Shown piece after piece: positions 17,912 through 26,890 of a DNA stretch of 60,489 nucleotides (positions within the stretch are counted from its first letter, which is position 1; each line of letters starts with the position of its first letter). The stretch is from the NCBI GenBank assembly GCA_900547825.1, contig URII01000008.1, positions 1 to 60,489 of the forward strand, written 5' to 3'. The position numbers and the translations under genes were made by a program. The notes beneath the pieces are model-generated. The model was not told where the DNA came from. It ran no database searches and saw nothing but the letters and a program-made list of their open reading frames with translations. This DNA is from an uncultured Porphyromonadaceae bacterium. GTDB taxonomy: Bacteria; Bacteroidota; Bacteroidia; Bacteroidales; Muribaculaceae.

Positions 17912-19855
17912 TCAGGATTTAAGCTTGGAGGCGCGTGCGCGTAAACGCCTGGCTTCGGATCTGTCACCCACATGATCGTAAGCCTTGGCCAAAGCAAGGA
18001 GCATTTCACGGCTTTGCGGACACAGATCAACAGCTCTGAGCATGAGATCCATCCCCTCGACAGGATCACCCGACACCACCATCAGATAACCTTTTGCCGA
18101 CAGGGCCTCAGGCATGTCAGGGGCTATCGAAAGGGCTTTATCGAAGTTGGCCATAGCGGGTACGTTATCATCCGCCTCCATGCAATATTTACCCATATCG
18201 ACATATTCGGCGGCAAGCTTCCTCAACATAGTGTCACGTCCGGCTATGACGCTCTCCAATCTTTCTATTTCGCGGTCACGGGCTGCCAAAGCCATAAGCT
18301 TGGCCTTTATAAGGCGCTGCACCTTGCGGTTGCCGAGAATGTCACTGTATGACCGCCCCTCCATAAATCTGTCGAACGCGCCGGCATAGTCCCCCGCATC
18401 CCAAGCCTCAAGACTTCCGGCATAACATTCACGGGCCTTGGCCTGGCGAAGAGCATTCTCTATCAGTTGCCCGTTGTTGAACTCACGGCTGAATGCTATT
18501 ATAGCGTTGCTGACAAACACATCGCGCGGCGATATCGGAGCCATCAGCTCAATCCCCTCCAACGATGTACACCGGCTCATAGCCACATAAGTCTGTCCTG
18601 CCGTGAATGCGCCTCCGGCCATATCGATCACCACGTTGTTGAATGTAAGGCCCTGGCTTTTATGTATGGTCAGCGCCCACGCAAGTTTAACGGGATATTG
18701 CAGGAACGCACCGGTTTCCTTTTCTATCACCCGCGAGCTTTTTTCATCATACTCAAACACAACATTGCCCCAGCGTTCAGGCTCGATGACATAGGACTTG
18801 CCGTTTTCAAGAGTGACCTCGATCCTGTCGGGAAGACAATCGGTGACTTTGCCTATTGTACCGTTTACCCACCGTTTGTCAAAATCATTCTTTACAAACA
18901 CCACCTGAGCCCCTTCTTTCAAATTAAGCTCCAGCGGGGCCGGAAGGTTAGACGACGGGAAATCGCCTATGATCTCACCTGTAAATGTACGCATGGGCTT
19001 GCGTATCTGTTTAAGCCGTGTGTCGTTGATATGCTCCACTGCGTCACGCCGCGCAGCCAATGTCATAACCATCTTTTTTCTGCGTTTACGTACTCCGGCA
19101 CCGGCGGTATCGGCCTTTTCACCGGCCAACCGCACCCTCGAATTTATGGCCATACTGTCAGCCGGAGTCAGCACGCCGGTGCGTATGCGGTCAAGCATGG
19201 CTATAAACCCGCTGTCGTTCTGCCGATATACTTTTCTAAGCTCTATCGGTATGAGCTTTATATCGGCAAATACCTTTGCCGAAAAGAAAAACGGATTAGG
19301 GTAATGACGGTGTAGCACCTGCCGCATATCTGCCGTAACCACAGGCTCAAGCTGAAAAATATCACCTACAAGCAACAGCTGTTTGCCTCCGAACGGCTCA
19401 CGCATATTGTTGCAATAGATACGCAATGTCTTGTCGATAAAGTCGATTATATCGGCACGCACCATCGAAATTTCATCGATTATTATCAGATCAAGTTTTT
19501 TCAGCAGCTTTATCAGAGTGGAGGGATATTTCATCCGTTTCTTAAAGCGCGACCGCTCAAATTCCGGATCATCGGGGAGCAAGGGTTTGAAAGGAAGGCG
19601 GAAAAATGAGTGTAATGTCTGCCCTCCTACATTGACTGCCGCGATACCGGTAGGAGCCAGAACCACGTAATTTTTGGAGGTATTCGCGGTTATGTAACGT
19701 AGAAACGTTGATTTGCCCGTACCGGCCTTTCCGGTTAAAAACACGGATCGGCGCGTACGGGCAATAATCTGCCATGCAATGGCAAATTCCCTGTTGTCAA
19801 GATCTATACCGTCGTCAGCCGGCGGCATATCGGGATTGTCAGAATTTGTAGCCAA
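17912..19855 (-). CDS. Pif1/RecD2-like helicase with C-terminal TPRs
   Basis: 647 residues. The superfamily 1B helicase core has Walker A GKAGTGKST (42-50), Walker B IIIDEIS (about 124-130) and the late motif LTIHKSQGLTF (about residue 400), which match Pif1-type 5'-3' DNA helicases. An unusual feature is the C-terminus: after a linker (about 440-550) come two or three TPR-like repeats (about 550-640, including DNVPAMANFDKALSIAPDMP). These suggest a protein-interaction role. Its start overlaps the end of the upstream FadL-type gene by 17 bases, so the two are co-transcribed although functionally unrelated. The precise DNA substrate is unknown. Confidence 0.85.
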   Translation of the reverse strand: MATNSDNPDMPPADDGIDLDNREFAIAWQIIARTRRSVFLTGKAGTGKSTFLRYITANTSKNYVVLAPTGIAAVNVGGQTLHSFFRLPFKPLLPDDPEFERSRFKKRMKYPSTLIKLLKKLDLIIIDEISMVRADIIDFIDKTLRIYCNNMREPFGGKQLLLVGDIFQLEPVVTADMRQVLHRHYPNPFFFSAKVFADIKLIPIELRKVYRQNDSGFIAMLDRIRTGVLTPADSMAINSRVRLAGEKADTAGAGVRKRRKKMVMTLAARRDAVEHINDTRLKQIRKPMRTFTGEIIGDFPSSNLPAPLELNLKEGAQVVFVKNDFDKRWVNGTIGKVTDCLPDRIEVTLENGKSYVIEPERWGNVVFEYDEKSSRVIEKETGAFLQYPVKLAWALTIHKSQGLTFNNVVIDMAGGAFTAGQTYVAMSRCTSLEGIELMAPISPRDVFVSNAIIAFSREFNNGQLIENALRQAKARECYAGSLEAWDAGDYAGAFDRFMEGRSYSDILGNRKVQRLIKAKLMALAARDREIERLESVIAGRDTMLRKLAAEYVDMGKYCMEADDNVPAMANFDKALSIAPDMPEALSAKGYLMVVSGDPVEGMDLMLRAVDLCPQSREMLLALAKAYDHVGDRSEARRLRARASKLKS

Positions 19856-21440
19856 CTGTGAGCACTATTGAATTGTTGCTGTCGGTTATCTTGGAGGCAG
19901 GGGGCGTTCCGGCTTCCGAACCGGGAGTGAACGGACGGAACTCGCTTTCACGCATGGTATGCACATAAGCTGCATCGGCATAGAAGCGCTTTACCCTCAG
20001 GCCCAGGCCCAACGTAATATGCTGGATGGTGTTGTCCATCGAGTAGGAGGGCTGTGTTTCCGTGTCGTCCGGACCGGCTGTATATACCGGGAGCTCGCCA
20101 TGATATGCGGCCGACTTGACCGGCGAGGACTGATAACTGTAGCCGGCACGGAGAGCAAGCATAGGTATCACTTTGTATTCCCCGCCGACCCTCAGAATGC
20201 TGGAAGCCTGATAGTAATCCTTTATATCGTTGTCGATGTCGGTATAATTCCGCCCTGAGTCATCCTTTACGGTCATTTTGTTATAGGGCTGGTATTCATA
20301 ATCCATGCTTATAATGCCCTTGGATCCGATAACACCGGCCACACTGGCTATAAGACGCCAGGGAGTGTTGAATTTCCACCGGAAATAGTCAGGATTGTTG
20401 TTATTGGTGACATTGACACCTTCAAGGCCCGACGAATAACTATAAGAGGTATAAGCCTGTCCTTCCTGCGAAAGCGAATAATAGGTGGGGGTGCTGACCG
20501 CAAGCCCGAGACGCAGCTCATTTATCGGCTTCACTATCACACCGGCCTTGAAATTGAACCCGGAACCGGAAATATGTTTAAGCGACCGCAGGGCATAAGC
20601 ACCCGAACCGTCGACAAACCCTGATGCACCTTTCTGAGGCACACGTGTATTGCTCACGGACTCGGAGTAATATGTATCGGAAGTATAACTTATATCCGTA
20701 ATGCCGAATCCTATCCCCCAATACACCATATCGACGAAGTTACCGCCGAGATTGATGGAATACTCGTCGACATAACCCTTTTCTATGACATCAAATTCGC
20801 CATTCACCACAGCGCCGTCGCGGTAAAGGCCGCTATAGTTGGAGCTGGCCGCGTTCTGAGGGTTGATAAGACATGAGTTGTAGAACAGCACGCTCATCCA
20901 CGGCGCATAGGAATTCTTATAGGGGTTATAGCCGTCAACCGGACCGTAAAGTTCCTGCTGAGACCATTGGCCCGAGGTATACCCTGCGACATAGTTTGTA
21001 AGCGATGTGCCCATTGACGGGAGAGCGCCATGATATGCACGGTCAAAACTCTTCACCCTTGAATATGAGGCACCCCAATTGAATACCGGCATAAGGGATG
21101 AACCTGTTTTGGCACTTCCCACATATCCGAAATTGTTTACATATACCTTGGTGCGGTCATTGTTGAAACTCTGTCCGCTACTTTCGGTTTTTGTCGACAT
21201 CATGTTTATATCCAATGTAAAAGCGATATCGCTGGAACGATACACTCCTATTCCGCCCGGATTGTTGTTCAGTGTGGAGACATCGCCTCCCAAGGCGCCG
21301 AATGCACCGCCCATCGACATATAACGGGCGGTTCCCTTGAAGTCAGGCTGTGCGAGCTGATAAGCGTCAATAGCTGATTGTGAGCGGGCAGCCATAGCGA
21401 CCGCAAAAGCGGATAAAACCAATATTGTTGTTTTCTTCAT
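19839..21440 (-). CDS. OmpP1/FadL-type outer-membrane transport protein
   Basis: 533 residues from the ATG at 21440; an upstream TTG in frame at 21455 is less likely because the signal peptide starts at MKKTTILVLSAFAVAMAARS. FadL-family proteins are 14-stranded barrels that import hydrophobic compounds such as fatty acids. Family features are the N-terminal hatch region (FKGTARYMSMGGAFGALGGD, then NNNPGGIGVYRSS) and repeated amphipathic strands ending in VLTVGYKF with a terminal Phe. The substrate is unknown. It overlaps the helicase gene downstream by 17 bases. Confidence 0.85.
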   Translation of the reverse strand: MKKTTILVLSAFAVAMAARSQSAIDAYQLAQPDFKGTARYMSMGGAFGALGGDVSTLNNNPGGIGVYRSSDIAFTLDINMMSTKTESSGQSFNNDRTKVYVNNFGYVGSAKTGSSLMPVFNWGASYSRVKSFDRAYHGALPSMGTSLTNYVAGYTSGQWSQQELYGPVDGYNPYKNSYAPWMSVLFYNSCLINPQNAASSNYSGLYRDGAVVNGEFDVIEKGYVDEYSINLGGNFVDMVYWGIGFGITDISYTSDTYYSESVSNTRVPQKGASGFVDGSGAYALRSLKHISGSGFNFKAGVIVKPINELRLGLAVSTPTYYSLSQEGQAYTSYSYSSGLEGVNVTNNNNPDYFRWKFNTPWRLIASVAGVIGSKGIISMDYEYQPYNKMTVKDDSGRNYTDIDNDIKDYYQASSILRVGGEYKVIPMLALRAGYSYQSSPVKSAAYHGELPVYTAGPDDTETQPSYSMDNTIQHITLGLGLRVKRFYADAAYVHTMRESEFRPFTPGSEAGTPPASKITDSNNSIVLTVGYKF

Positions 21441-21497
21441 AATCTTAACGTGCAACGTTGTTGGGAAAACAGTGAAACATTAAAAAATACTGAGATA

Positions 21498-22634
21498 TCA
21501 GTGACGACCCCGTCCACCTGACCCACGGCTACCGCCACCATACGAACCTCTTCCACCAGCACCTGAATGACGGGGAGCCGACGGACGGTTATAGGACGGA
21601 GTGGAGGAAGGCCGCGAATTATTATTCTGATTTACCGATGGTGTGGGACGCGTCGATGGTTGCGGCTGTGCAGGACGTGTTGCCGGCAGAGCGGGAGTGG
21701 TAGTTATAGTTGACGGAGCCGGACGTGCCACCGAACCACTGACATTAGGACGTGCCACCGAACCGGATCCCACTGAGGGACGATTGGGCGATGTACCCAC
21801 TGAGGGGCGTGCAACACTGCCGGATCCGGGTGATACTCCCGGACGCGGATTAGACATTCCGGGACGCATGGAACCGGAATTGCCGGGATGAACAGAGCCA
21901 GGGCGACCGGGACGTGTCACGCCACCGTAATCAGGACGGGCACCGGGATGTCGTCCGGGATTGGACGGGCGTACATTAGGACGCACATTAGGCGGCAACA
22001 CGGGCCCAGGCCAATAGCCGGGATAATACCCGGGCCAATATCCAGGATAATAACCGGGATAGTAGCCGGGCCAGTAACCCGGATAATATCCACCCCAATA
22101 TCCCGGCCAGCCAAGCGTAAGACTGAACGAGGGACCCCACCACGACGAATAGGGAGCATAAAAAGAATACACATTGTCGGCATACCAGGGTGTGTAATAG
22201 CTTCCCGATCCATAGCCGTAGTTGTAGAGATTCACAGTGACATCACTGCCCCCTCCGGCCACCACAGCATCGTCTTCAGGATAATAATAACGCGCTATCT
22301 GCTCATGGGCCGGGATAGTGTCGGTGCCTAACGAATCGGCAACGGCAAAAAATCCGCGACGGTTATACTCATCCACCGACATGGGTATTCCCGATGCAGG
22401 CACCGCATAGACATCAGCACCGGGGATCGAGGCTGGAACTGAAGCAGGAACAGAGGTTACAACCGAAGTCTGCGGCGATTGCACGGCAGGAGCCGGTTTC
22501 TCCTTCTTTTCCTTGGCAGGATTATAATAGATGTCGTCAAAGTCGTCATCATCAGCTATAGCCCACAGCGGGAAACAGCATACAGCCGACAACACGACTG
22601 CAATTGAAAGGTATTTCTTACTGAATGGCATCAT
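21498..22634 (-). CDS. Pro/Gly/Tyr-rich secreted protein
   Basis: 378 residues, family not recognised. A signal peptide (about 1-27, ending WAIA) is followed by an acidic patch (DDDDFDD) and a Pro/Ala/Ser linker. A region of about 100 residues rich in Tyr, Trp and Gly leads into seven tandem YYPG/YWPG tetrapeptides (183-210). The C-terminal 165 residues are low complexity, with repeated RPG, SVARP and Pro-Ser-Arg runs and a Gly-Arg-rich end. Such composition suggests an extended, adhesive or cell-wall-contacting surface protein rather than an enzyme. It lies 57 bases upstream of the FadL-type gene on the same strand. Confidence 0.72.
   Translation of the reverse strand: MMPFSKKYLSIAVVLSAVCCFPLWAIADDDDFDDIYYNPAKEKKEKPAPAVQSPQTSVVTSVPASVPASIPGADVYAVPASGIPMSVDEYNRRGFFAVADSLGTDTIPAHEQIARYYYPEDDAVVAGGGSDVTVNLYNYGYGSGSYYTPWYADNVYSFYAPYSSWWGPSFSLTLGWPGYWGGYYPGYWPGYYPGYYPGYWPGYYPGYWPGPVLPPNVRPNVRPSNPGRHPGARPDYGGVTRPGRPGSVHPGNSGSMRPGMSNPRPGVSPGSGSVARPSVGTSPNRPSVGSGSVARPNVSGSVARPAPSTITTTPALPATRPAQPQPSTRPTPSVNQNNNSRPSSTPSYNRPSAPRHSGAGGRGSYGGGSRGSGGRGRH
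22005..22088 (-). repeat. Tandem 12-bp repeats coding YYPG/YWPG
   Basis: Seven consecutive 12-base units encode YYPG or YWPG (residues 183-210 of the secreted protein). The two unit types are interspersed, which suggests expansion by slippage or unequal exchange. Confidence 0.8.
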
Positions 22635-22676
22635 TTTATATACTTAAATTAATGAATATTTTATCATTAGACTGCT

Positions 22677-22690
22677 CCCGCATATGCGGG
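22677..22690. promoter_or_regulatory. 14-bp perfect palindrome in the 5' leader of the 21498 gene
   Basis: CCCGCATATGCGGG is a perfect palindrome lying between the proposed transcription start (about 22739) and the ATG at 22634. It could be a protein binding site or a small RNA hairpin near the ribosome site. Confidence 0.4.
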
Positions 22691-22745
22691 TTTAATCCGG
22701 ATAGATATTGCCGGATACAAAAATAACAGCCATGACGCAACAATT

Positions 22746-22753
22746 CAAATGTA
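22746..22753 (-). promoter_or_regulatory. -7 promoter element with flanking direct repeats
   Basis: TACATTTG on the minus strand is a -7 element for the Pro/Gly/Tyr-rich protein gene. A 12-base direct repeat AACAGCCATGAC occurs at 22725-22736 and 22780-22791, on either side of the element with 55 bases start to start. This is the layout expected of paired regulator sites. No clear TTTG lies at -33, which would suit a promoter needing an activator. Confidence 0.4.
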
Positions 22754-22814
22754 CCTCTTTAAATATAGCTTTTTTTAACAACAGCCATGACTTGATTCGG
22801 GATTCAATAAACCA

Positions 22815-22852
22815 ATCCGGAAGAACGGATTACTGCACCCGCCCTTCCGGAT
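22815..22852 (-). terminator. Possible terminator downstream of the HdeD-like gene
   Basis: ATCCGGAAG (22815-22823) pairs perfectly with CTTCCGGAT (22844-22852) around a 20-base loop, starting 24 bases past the stop. The following minus-strand sequence TTGGTTTATTG has only a weak T tract. Confidence 0.4.
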
Positions 22853-22875
22853 AATATATCAATAACAGCTACGTG

Positions 22876-23433
22876 TTACTTTCCATCGTCGAGCGGCTTC
22901 ATGTCGTAGGATCCCATGGCAAGTGAGAAACCCCAGTAAATGAATGCGAGCGAAGTAAGGAAACTTGTCATCATCATGTCCTGAATCCATCCGGCCTCAA
23001 TAAAGAAGAACCCTATTATCATAAGCAGGATGCCGTTGACAAGATAGAGCCACCAATATTTTGCATCACGACGTGTAACCGAGTTGCACACGGCACTGAT
23101 GCCCCAGAAAATAAATATAAGTGCAAGGAAATAAGGGAATACTGCTTCCGACAGCACGATGCTGCGCACCATCATAAAGCCGATGAACAGATCGATGACA
23201 CCTCCGGCTATCCACCATCCCCATCCACGCGGATAATTGCGCCCGGAAGCCACGCACAGCTGCACGATACCTGCAAGGACAAGCAGCCATCCGAAAATCT
23301 GCGATGCGATAGCAAAACCGGCCACCGGCCAGAACCAATAACTGAATCCGCATATCACCATCAGAATACCTACGAGAAGGATCACCCACCATGCGCGGGT
23401 ACGTCCTACCAAATTACCATTGAGAGCTTTCAT
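22876..23433 (-). CDS. HdeD/DUF308 family membrane protein
   Basis: 185 residues with about six evenly spaced membrane helices in three pairs, typical of the HdeD family (DUF308). Each pair carries a VxGxLxxxxG-like turn (VGILMVICG, GGVIDLFIGFMMV, NGILLMIIGFFFI). The C-terminus MKPLDDGK is short and charged. HdeD of E. coli is linked to acid resistance; the role here is not known. It is divergent from mutS2 and appears monocistronic. Confidence 0.85.
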   Translation of the reverse strand: MKALNGNLVGRTRAWWVILLVGILMVICGFSYWFWPVAGFAIASQIFGWLLVLAGIVQLCVASGRNYPRGWGWWIAGGVIDLFIGFMMVRSIVLSEAVFPYFLALIFIFWGISAVCNSVTRRDAKYWWLYLVNGILLMIIGFFFIEAGWIQDMMMTSFLTSLAFIYWGFSLAMGSYDMKPLDDGK

Positions 23434-23498
23434 AACTTTGTGTGTTTAATTGAAATATTGTGAGCTTTTATTACCATAACAATCCATTAACAAAATTT

Positions 23499-23530
23499 GT
23501 TGAAATTACCATCCGGATTGACTAATTTTG
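23499..23530 (+). promoter_or_regulatory. Promoter of mutS2
   Basis: GTTG at 23499-23502, a 20-base spacer and a consensus -7 TAATTTTG at 23523-23530. The -33 box deviates in one position from TTTG. The ATG is 19 bases past the -7 element. Confidence 0.55.
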
Positions 23531-23549
23531 CACTTCAATAATCCCGAAA

Positions 23550-26012
23550 ATGATCTATCCACGCAATTTTGAACATAAAACAGGCTTTGACTCAGTACGC
23601 AGCGAACTGCGCAGATTATGTCCCTCGGGACTCTCGCTACGCTTAACCGAGGATATGACGTTCAGCACCGATGCCTCTCTGATAGCCCTCCGACTTGAAC
23701 AGGTCAATGAAATGACGGATATACTGCATTCGGAAAATCCGTTGCCCATCGACACTTTGCGTGACATAGAATCCATACTGCGGCGTCTAAACATTCCGGG
23801 CACATTCCCTTCCACTGAAGAGCTCAGTGCCATCCGGCTCTCGTTGCAGGCCATAGGCGATACAAGCTCATACTTTTCACGCCACCGCACTGACGATACC
23901 CCTACCCCATGGCCACGGCTCGACCGACTGGCGTCAGCCCTTACACCTTATAACCGGTTGTCGGCATCGATTGACCGCACCGTTGACCGTTATGGAAACA
24001 TAAAGGACAATGCATCGCCACAACTTGCGGATATAAGGAGAGCCTTACAGTCGCTTGCCGGCTCGGTCAATTCGGTAATGCGCAAAGTGATGGCCCGGGC
24101 TGTAAGCGAAGGCTATCTTGAACCGGACGCCTCTCCGGCCATGCGCGACGGGCGCCTTGTGCTTCCGGTAGCCCCGATGAACAAACGACGCATCAGCGGC
24201 ATAGTGCACGATGAGAGCGCCACCGGCCGCACGGTGTTCATCGAGCCGGCCGAGATTGTGGAGACCAACAACCGTATCCGCGAACTCAAAATAGAGGAAC
24301 GACATGAAATAACACGCATACTTCAGGCATTGGCCGATGAGATGCGTCCTGAAATTCCGTCGCTCATCGATTCTATAGCCATAATGGGTGAACTGGAATT
24401 CATATCCGTAAAAGCCCGTTATGCTATTGCCTGTGGAGCTACAATGCCCCATATTTCCGATAAACCGGAACTGGAATGGTATCATGCATGCCATCCGGTG
24501 CTGAAAGAGTCACTTGAACGGCAGGGAAAGGAGATCGTTCCGCTTGACATTACACTTACTCCGGAAAACCGCATCCTGCTGATATCAGGGCCTAATGCCG
24601 GCGGCAAGTCAGTGTGCCTTAAAACGGTGGGCATAATCCAGTATATGGTTCAGTGCGGGCTGTTACCCCCTGTCTACGAAAATTCACATATCGGTGTGTT
24701 CTCCGACATTTTTATCGATATAGGTGACGACCAGTCGATAGAGGATGATCTCAGCACATACAGCTCACATCTCAAGTCAATGCGGCTCATACTCGGTAAA
24801 GGAGGATCGTCCTCGCTTGTGCTTATAGACGAATTCGGAGGGGGGACCGAACCGCAGATAGGGGGCGCCATAGCACAGGCCATACTTCATTCCTTTGCCG
24901 ATAAAAACATGTGGGGTGTGATCACCACCCATTTTCAGAACCTCAAACATTTTGCCGAGGATACTCCAGGGCTTATAAACGGATCCATGCTCTATGACCG
25001 CGGACGTATGCAACCGCTGTTCAAGCTCTCCATAGGCACGCCGGGAAGCTCGTTTGCATTAGAGATAGCCCGCAGCATAGGATTGCCACAGGAAATCATT
25101 TCGGAGGCAGAGACAATAGCGGGCAGTGATTATGTCAACATGGACAAGTATCTGCTCGACATAGCCCGCGACCGGCGCTATTGGGAAAACAAACGCAATT
25201 CGATACGTGTCAAGGAAAAACGCATCGACGAGGTACTTGACCGCTACGAGCATGATGCCGAAATCCTGCATCTCAAGCGCCGCGACATCATAGAGGAGGC
25301 ACGCCGTGAGGCCAAGATGATATTGGATCAGAGCAATGCAGCCGTTGAAAACACCATTCACGACATAAAAAAAGCCAATGCCGAGCGCGAGAAAACACTC
25401 GAAGCGCGGCGACGTCTAAGGGAAGAACGGGAAAAACTTCTGTCAGAGAATGACAATGCGGATTCACACCCTCTGCTCGGCAAGCATCGCAAGCGAACAA
25501 AGACCGCATCCGATAATAAAAAGACTGATACACTAAAGCGGGAGCCACAATCCATTCGCACCGGCGACTTCGTGAAACTTGACGGCAACCCGACACCCGG
25601 TCAGGTTATGGCTATTGACGGAGACAAAGCTCTGGTGGCGTTCGGCAACCTCAAGACCACAGTGAAACTCGACCGGCTGAAATCCACCGGCGCACGGCCC
25701 AAGCCTGCTGCCAAAGACTCGTTTGTCAGTTCATCCACATCCGATGAAATGCGACGGCGCCAGCTTGCGTTCAAGCAGGAGATCGATGTAAGGGGCATGC
25801 GTGCGTCCGAAGCCGTTCAGGCAGTGACATACTTTATTGACGATGCCCAGCAATTCAACGCATCACGAGTAAGAATACTCCACGGAACAGGCACAGGAGC
25901 CCTGAGGCAATACATACGCCAGTATCTCGACTCGGTGCCGGGAGTAAGAGGCTACAGGGACGAGGATGTGCGTTTCGGAGGTGCCGGAATTACTGTAGTG
26001 GACATGCTTTAG
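23550..26012 (+). CDS. mutS2: MutS2 family ATPase/endonuclease
   Basis: 820 residues. MutS2 acts on branched recombination intermediates and, in some bacteria, on collided ribosomes; it does not take part in standard mismatch repair. The MutS-like core has Walker A GPNAGGKS at 347-354 and the Walker B region LVLIDEFGGGTEP. A long charged coiled-coil (about 530-640) leads to a C-terminal Smr nuclease domain (about 745-820) with IDVRGMRASEA and the HGTGTGALR motif. Both hallmark nuclease motifs are intact. The gene has its own promoter and is divergent from the HdeD-like gene. Confidence 0.93.
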   Translation: MIYPRNFEHKTGFDSVRSELRRLCPSGLSLRLTEDMTFSTDASLIALRLEQVNEMTDILHSENPLPIDTLRDIESILRRLNIPGTFPSTEELSAIRLSLQAIGDTSSYFSRHRTDDTPTPWPRLDRLASALTPYNRLSASIDRTVDRYGNIKDNASPQLADIRRALQSLAGSVNSVMRKVMARAVSEGYLEPDASPAMRDGRLVLPVAPMNKRRISGIVHDESATGRTVFIEPAEIVETNNRIRELKIEERHEITRILQALADEMRPEIPSLIDSIAIMGELEFISVKARYAIACGATMPHISDKPELEWYHACHPVLKESLERQGKEIVPLDITLTPENRILLISGPNAGGKSVCLKTVGIIQYMVQCGLLPPVYENSHIGVFSDIFIDIGDDQSIEDDLSTYSSHLKSMRLILGKGGSSSLVLIDEFGGGTEPQIGGAIAQAILHSFADKNMWGVITTHFQNLKHFAEDTPGLINGSMLYDRGRMQPLFKLSIGTPGSSFALEIARSIGLPQEIISEAETIAGSDYVNMDKYLLDIARDRRYWENKRNSIRVKEKRIDEVLDRYEHDAEILHLKRRDIIEEARREAKMILDQSNAAVENTIHDIKKANAEREKTLEARRRLREEREKLLSENDNADSHPLLGKHRKRTKTASDNKKTDTLKREPQSIRTGDFVKLDGNPTPGQVMAIDGDKALVAFGNLKTTVKLDRLKSTGARPKPAAKDSFVSSSTSDEMRRRQLAFKQEIDVRGMRASEAVQAVTYFIDDAQQFNASRVRILHGTGTGALRQYIRQYLDSVPGVRGYRDEDVRFGGAGITVVDML

Positions 26013-26089
26013 TGCATAATTGACCAACATATTACCCGACAGGACAATTCTATAAAGGATCCTGTAAAAATAAATTGAGAAAAAAAGCG

Positions 26090-26097
26090 TAAATTTG
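26090..26097 (+). promoter_or_regulatory. -7 promoter element of mlaE-mlaF
   Basis: TAAATTTG, 16 bases before the mlaE ATG, followed by the typical GCAC. The -33 region is A-rich and lacks TTTG. Confidence 0.45.
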
Positions 26098-26113
26098 CAC
26101 CGCCGCAATCATA

Positions 26114-26890
26114 ATGTTACGGCATGAAAATTTACGCTTCATGTTATTGACAAAATCACTTGCCGATTTCGGGCACTACTGCCTGTTCATGCGAAGGGTG
26201 TTCAGCGTGCCCGACAAATGGCGTGTATTCTTCAGGCGCACAGTGCTTGAAATATCCAAACTTGGCCTCGACTCTATTCCGCTCGTTGTAATAGTATCGC
26301 TTTTCATCGGAGCCGTATGCGCCATCCAGATGCAGATAAACTTCAGCTCACCCTTCCTGCCCCGCTACGCTGTGGGACTGGCCACACGCGACGTAGTGCT
26401 GCTTGAATTCTCCAACTCCATCCTGTGCCTTATACTCGCGGGAAAAGTGGGGTCGAACATAGCTTCGGAAATAGGCACAATGCGTGTCACCGAACAAATT
26501 GACGCATTGGAAATAATGGGCGTCAACTCATGCAGTTTCCTTATATTGCCCAAAGTGGTGGGCTTCTTTGTATTCATGCCTGTATTGGTGGCTTTCTGTA
26601 TATTCATGTCGCTCTTAGGCGGACTTTGCGTGGCGCTGTTCACCGACATCATATCCGTGTCACGCTACACTTACGGCTTGCAGGTGATGTTCAACGAATG
26701 GTATATCTGGTACGGCATAATAAAGTCCCTCTTCTTCTCTGTGGTGATAAGCTCGGTAAGCAGCTATTACGGATATTATGTGAAAGGAGGCGCGCTTGAA
26801 GTGGGAAAAGCAAGCACAAATGCCGTAGTGTCAAGCTCCATACTGATTCTGCTCCTTGATGTATTACTGACTAAAATCCTGCTTCAATGA
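26114..26890 (+). CDS. mlaE: MlaE-type ABC transporter permease
   Basis: 258 residues with five or so membrane helices. MlaE with MlaF forms the inner-membrane complex that moves phospholipids between inner and outer membranes. Family features include the conserved block SNIASEIGTMRVTEQIDALEIMG and the late segment YYGYYVKGGALEVGKASTNAVV. It overlaps mlaF by four bases (ATGA). An MlaD substrate-binding gene does not follow directly; a convergent gene ends the unit. Confidence 0.92.
   Translation: MLRHENLRFMLLTKSLADFGHYCLFMRRVFSVPDKWRVFFRRTVLEISKLGLDSIPLVVIVSLFIGAVCAIQMQINFSSPFLPRYAVGLATRDVVLLEFSNSILCLILAGKVGSNIASEIGTMRVTEQIDALEIMGVNSCSFLILPKVVGFFVFMPVLVAFCIFMSLLGGLCVALFTDIISVSRYTYGLQVMFNEWYIWYGIIKSLFFSVVISSVSSYYGYYVKGGALEVGKASTNAVVSSSILILLLDVLLTKILLQ

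Noticed and set aside
18467..19315. A 282-codon plus-strand frame opposite the helicase gene
   Set aside because: Antisense to a gene with intact helicase motifs; no family features.
22005..22088. CRISPR-like repeats
   Set aside because: The repeats are direct, in frame, without spacers, and encode YYPG/YWPG.
26039..26065. Inverted repeat ACAGGA/TCCTGT as mutS2 terminator
   Set aside because: The stem is only 6 bp and is followed by A residues on the plus strand, not T.
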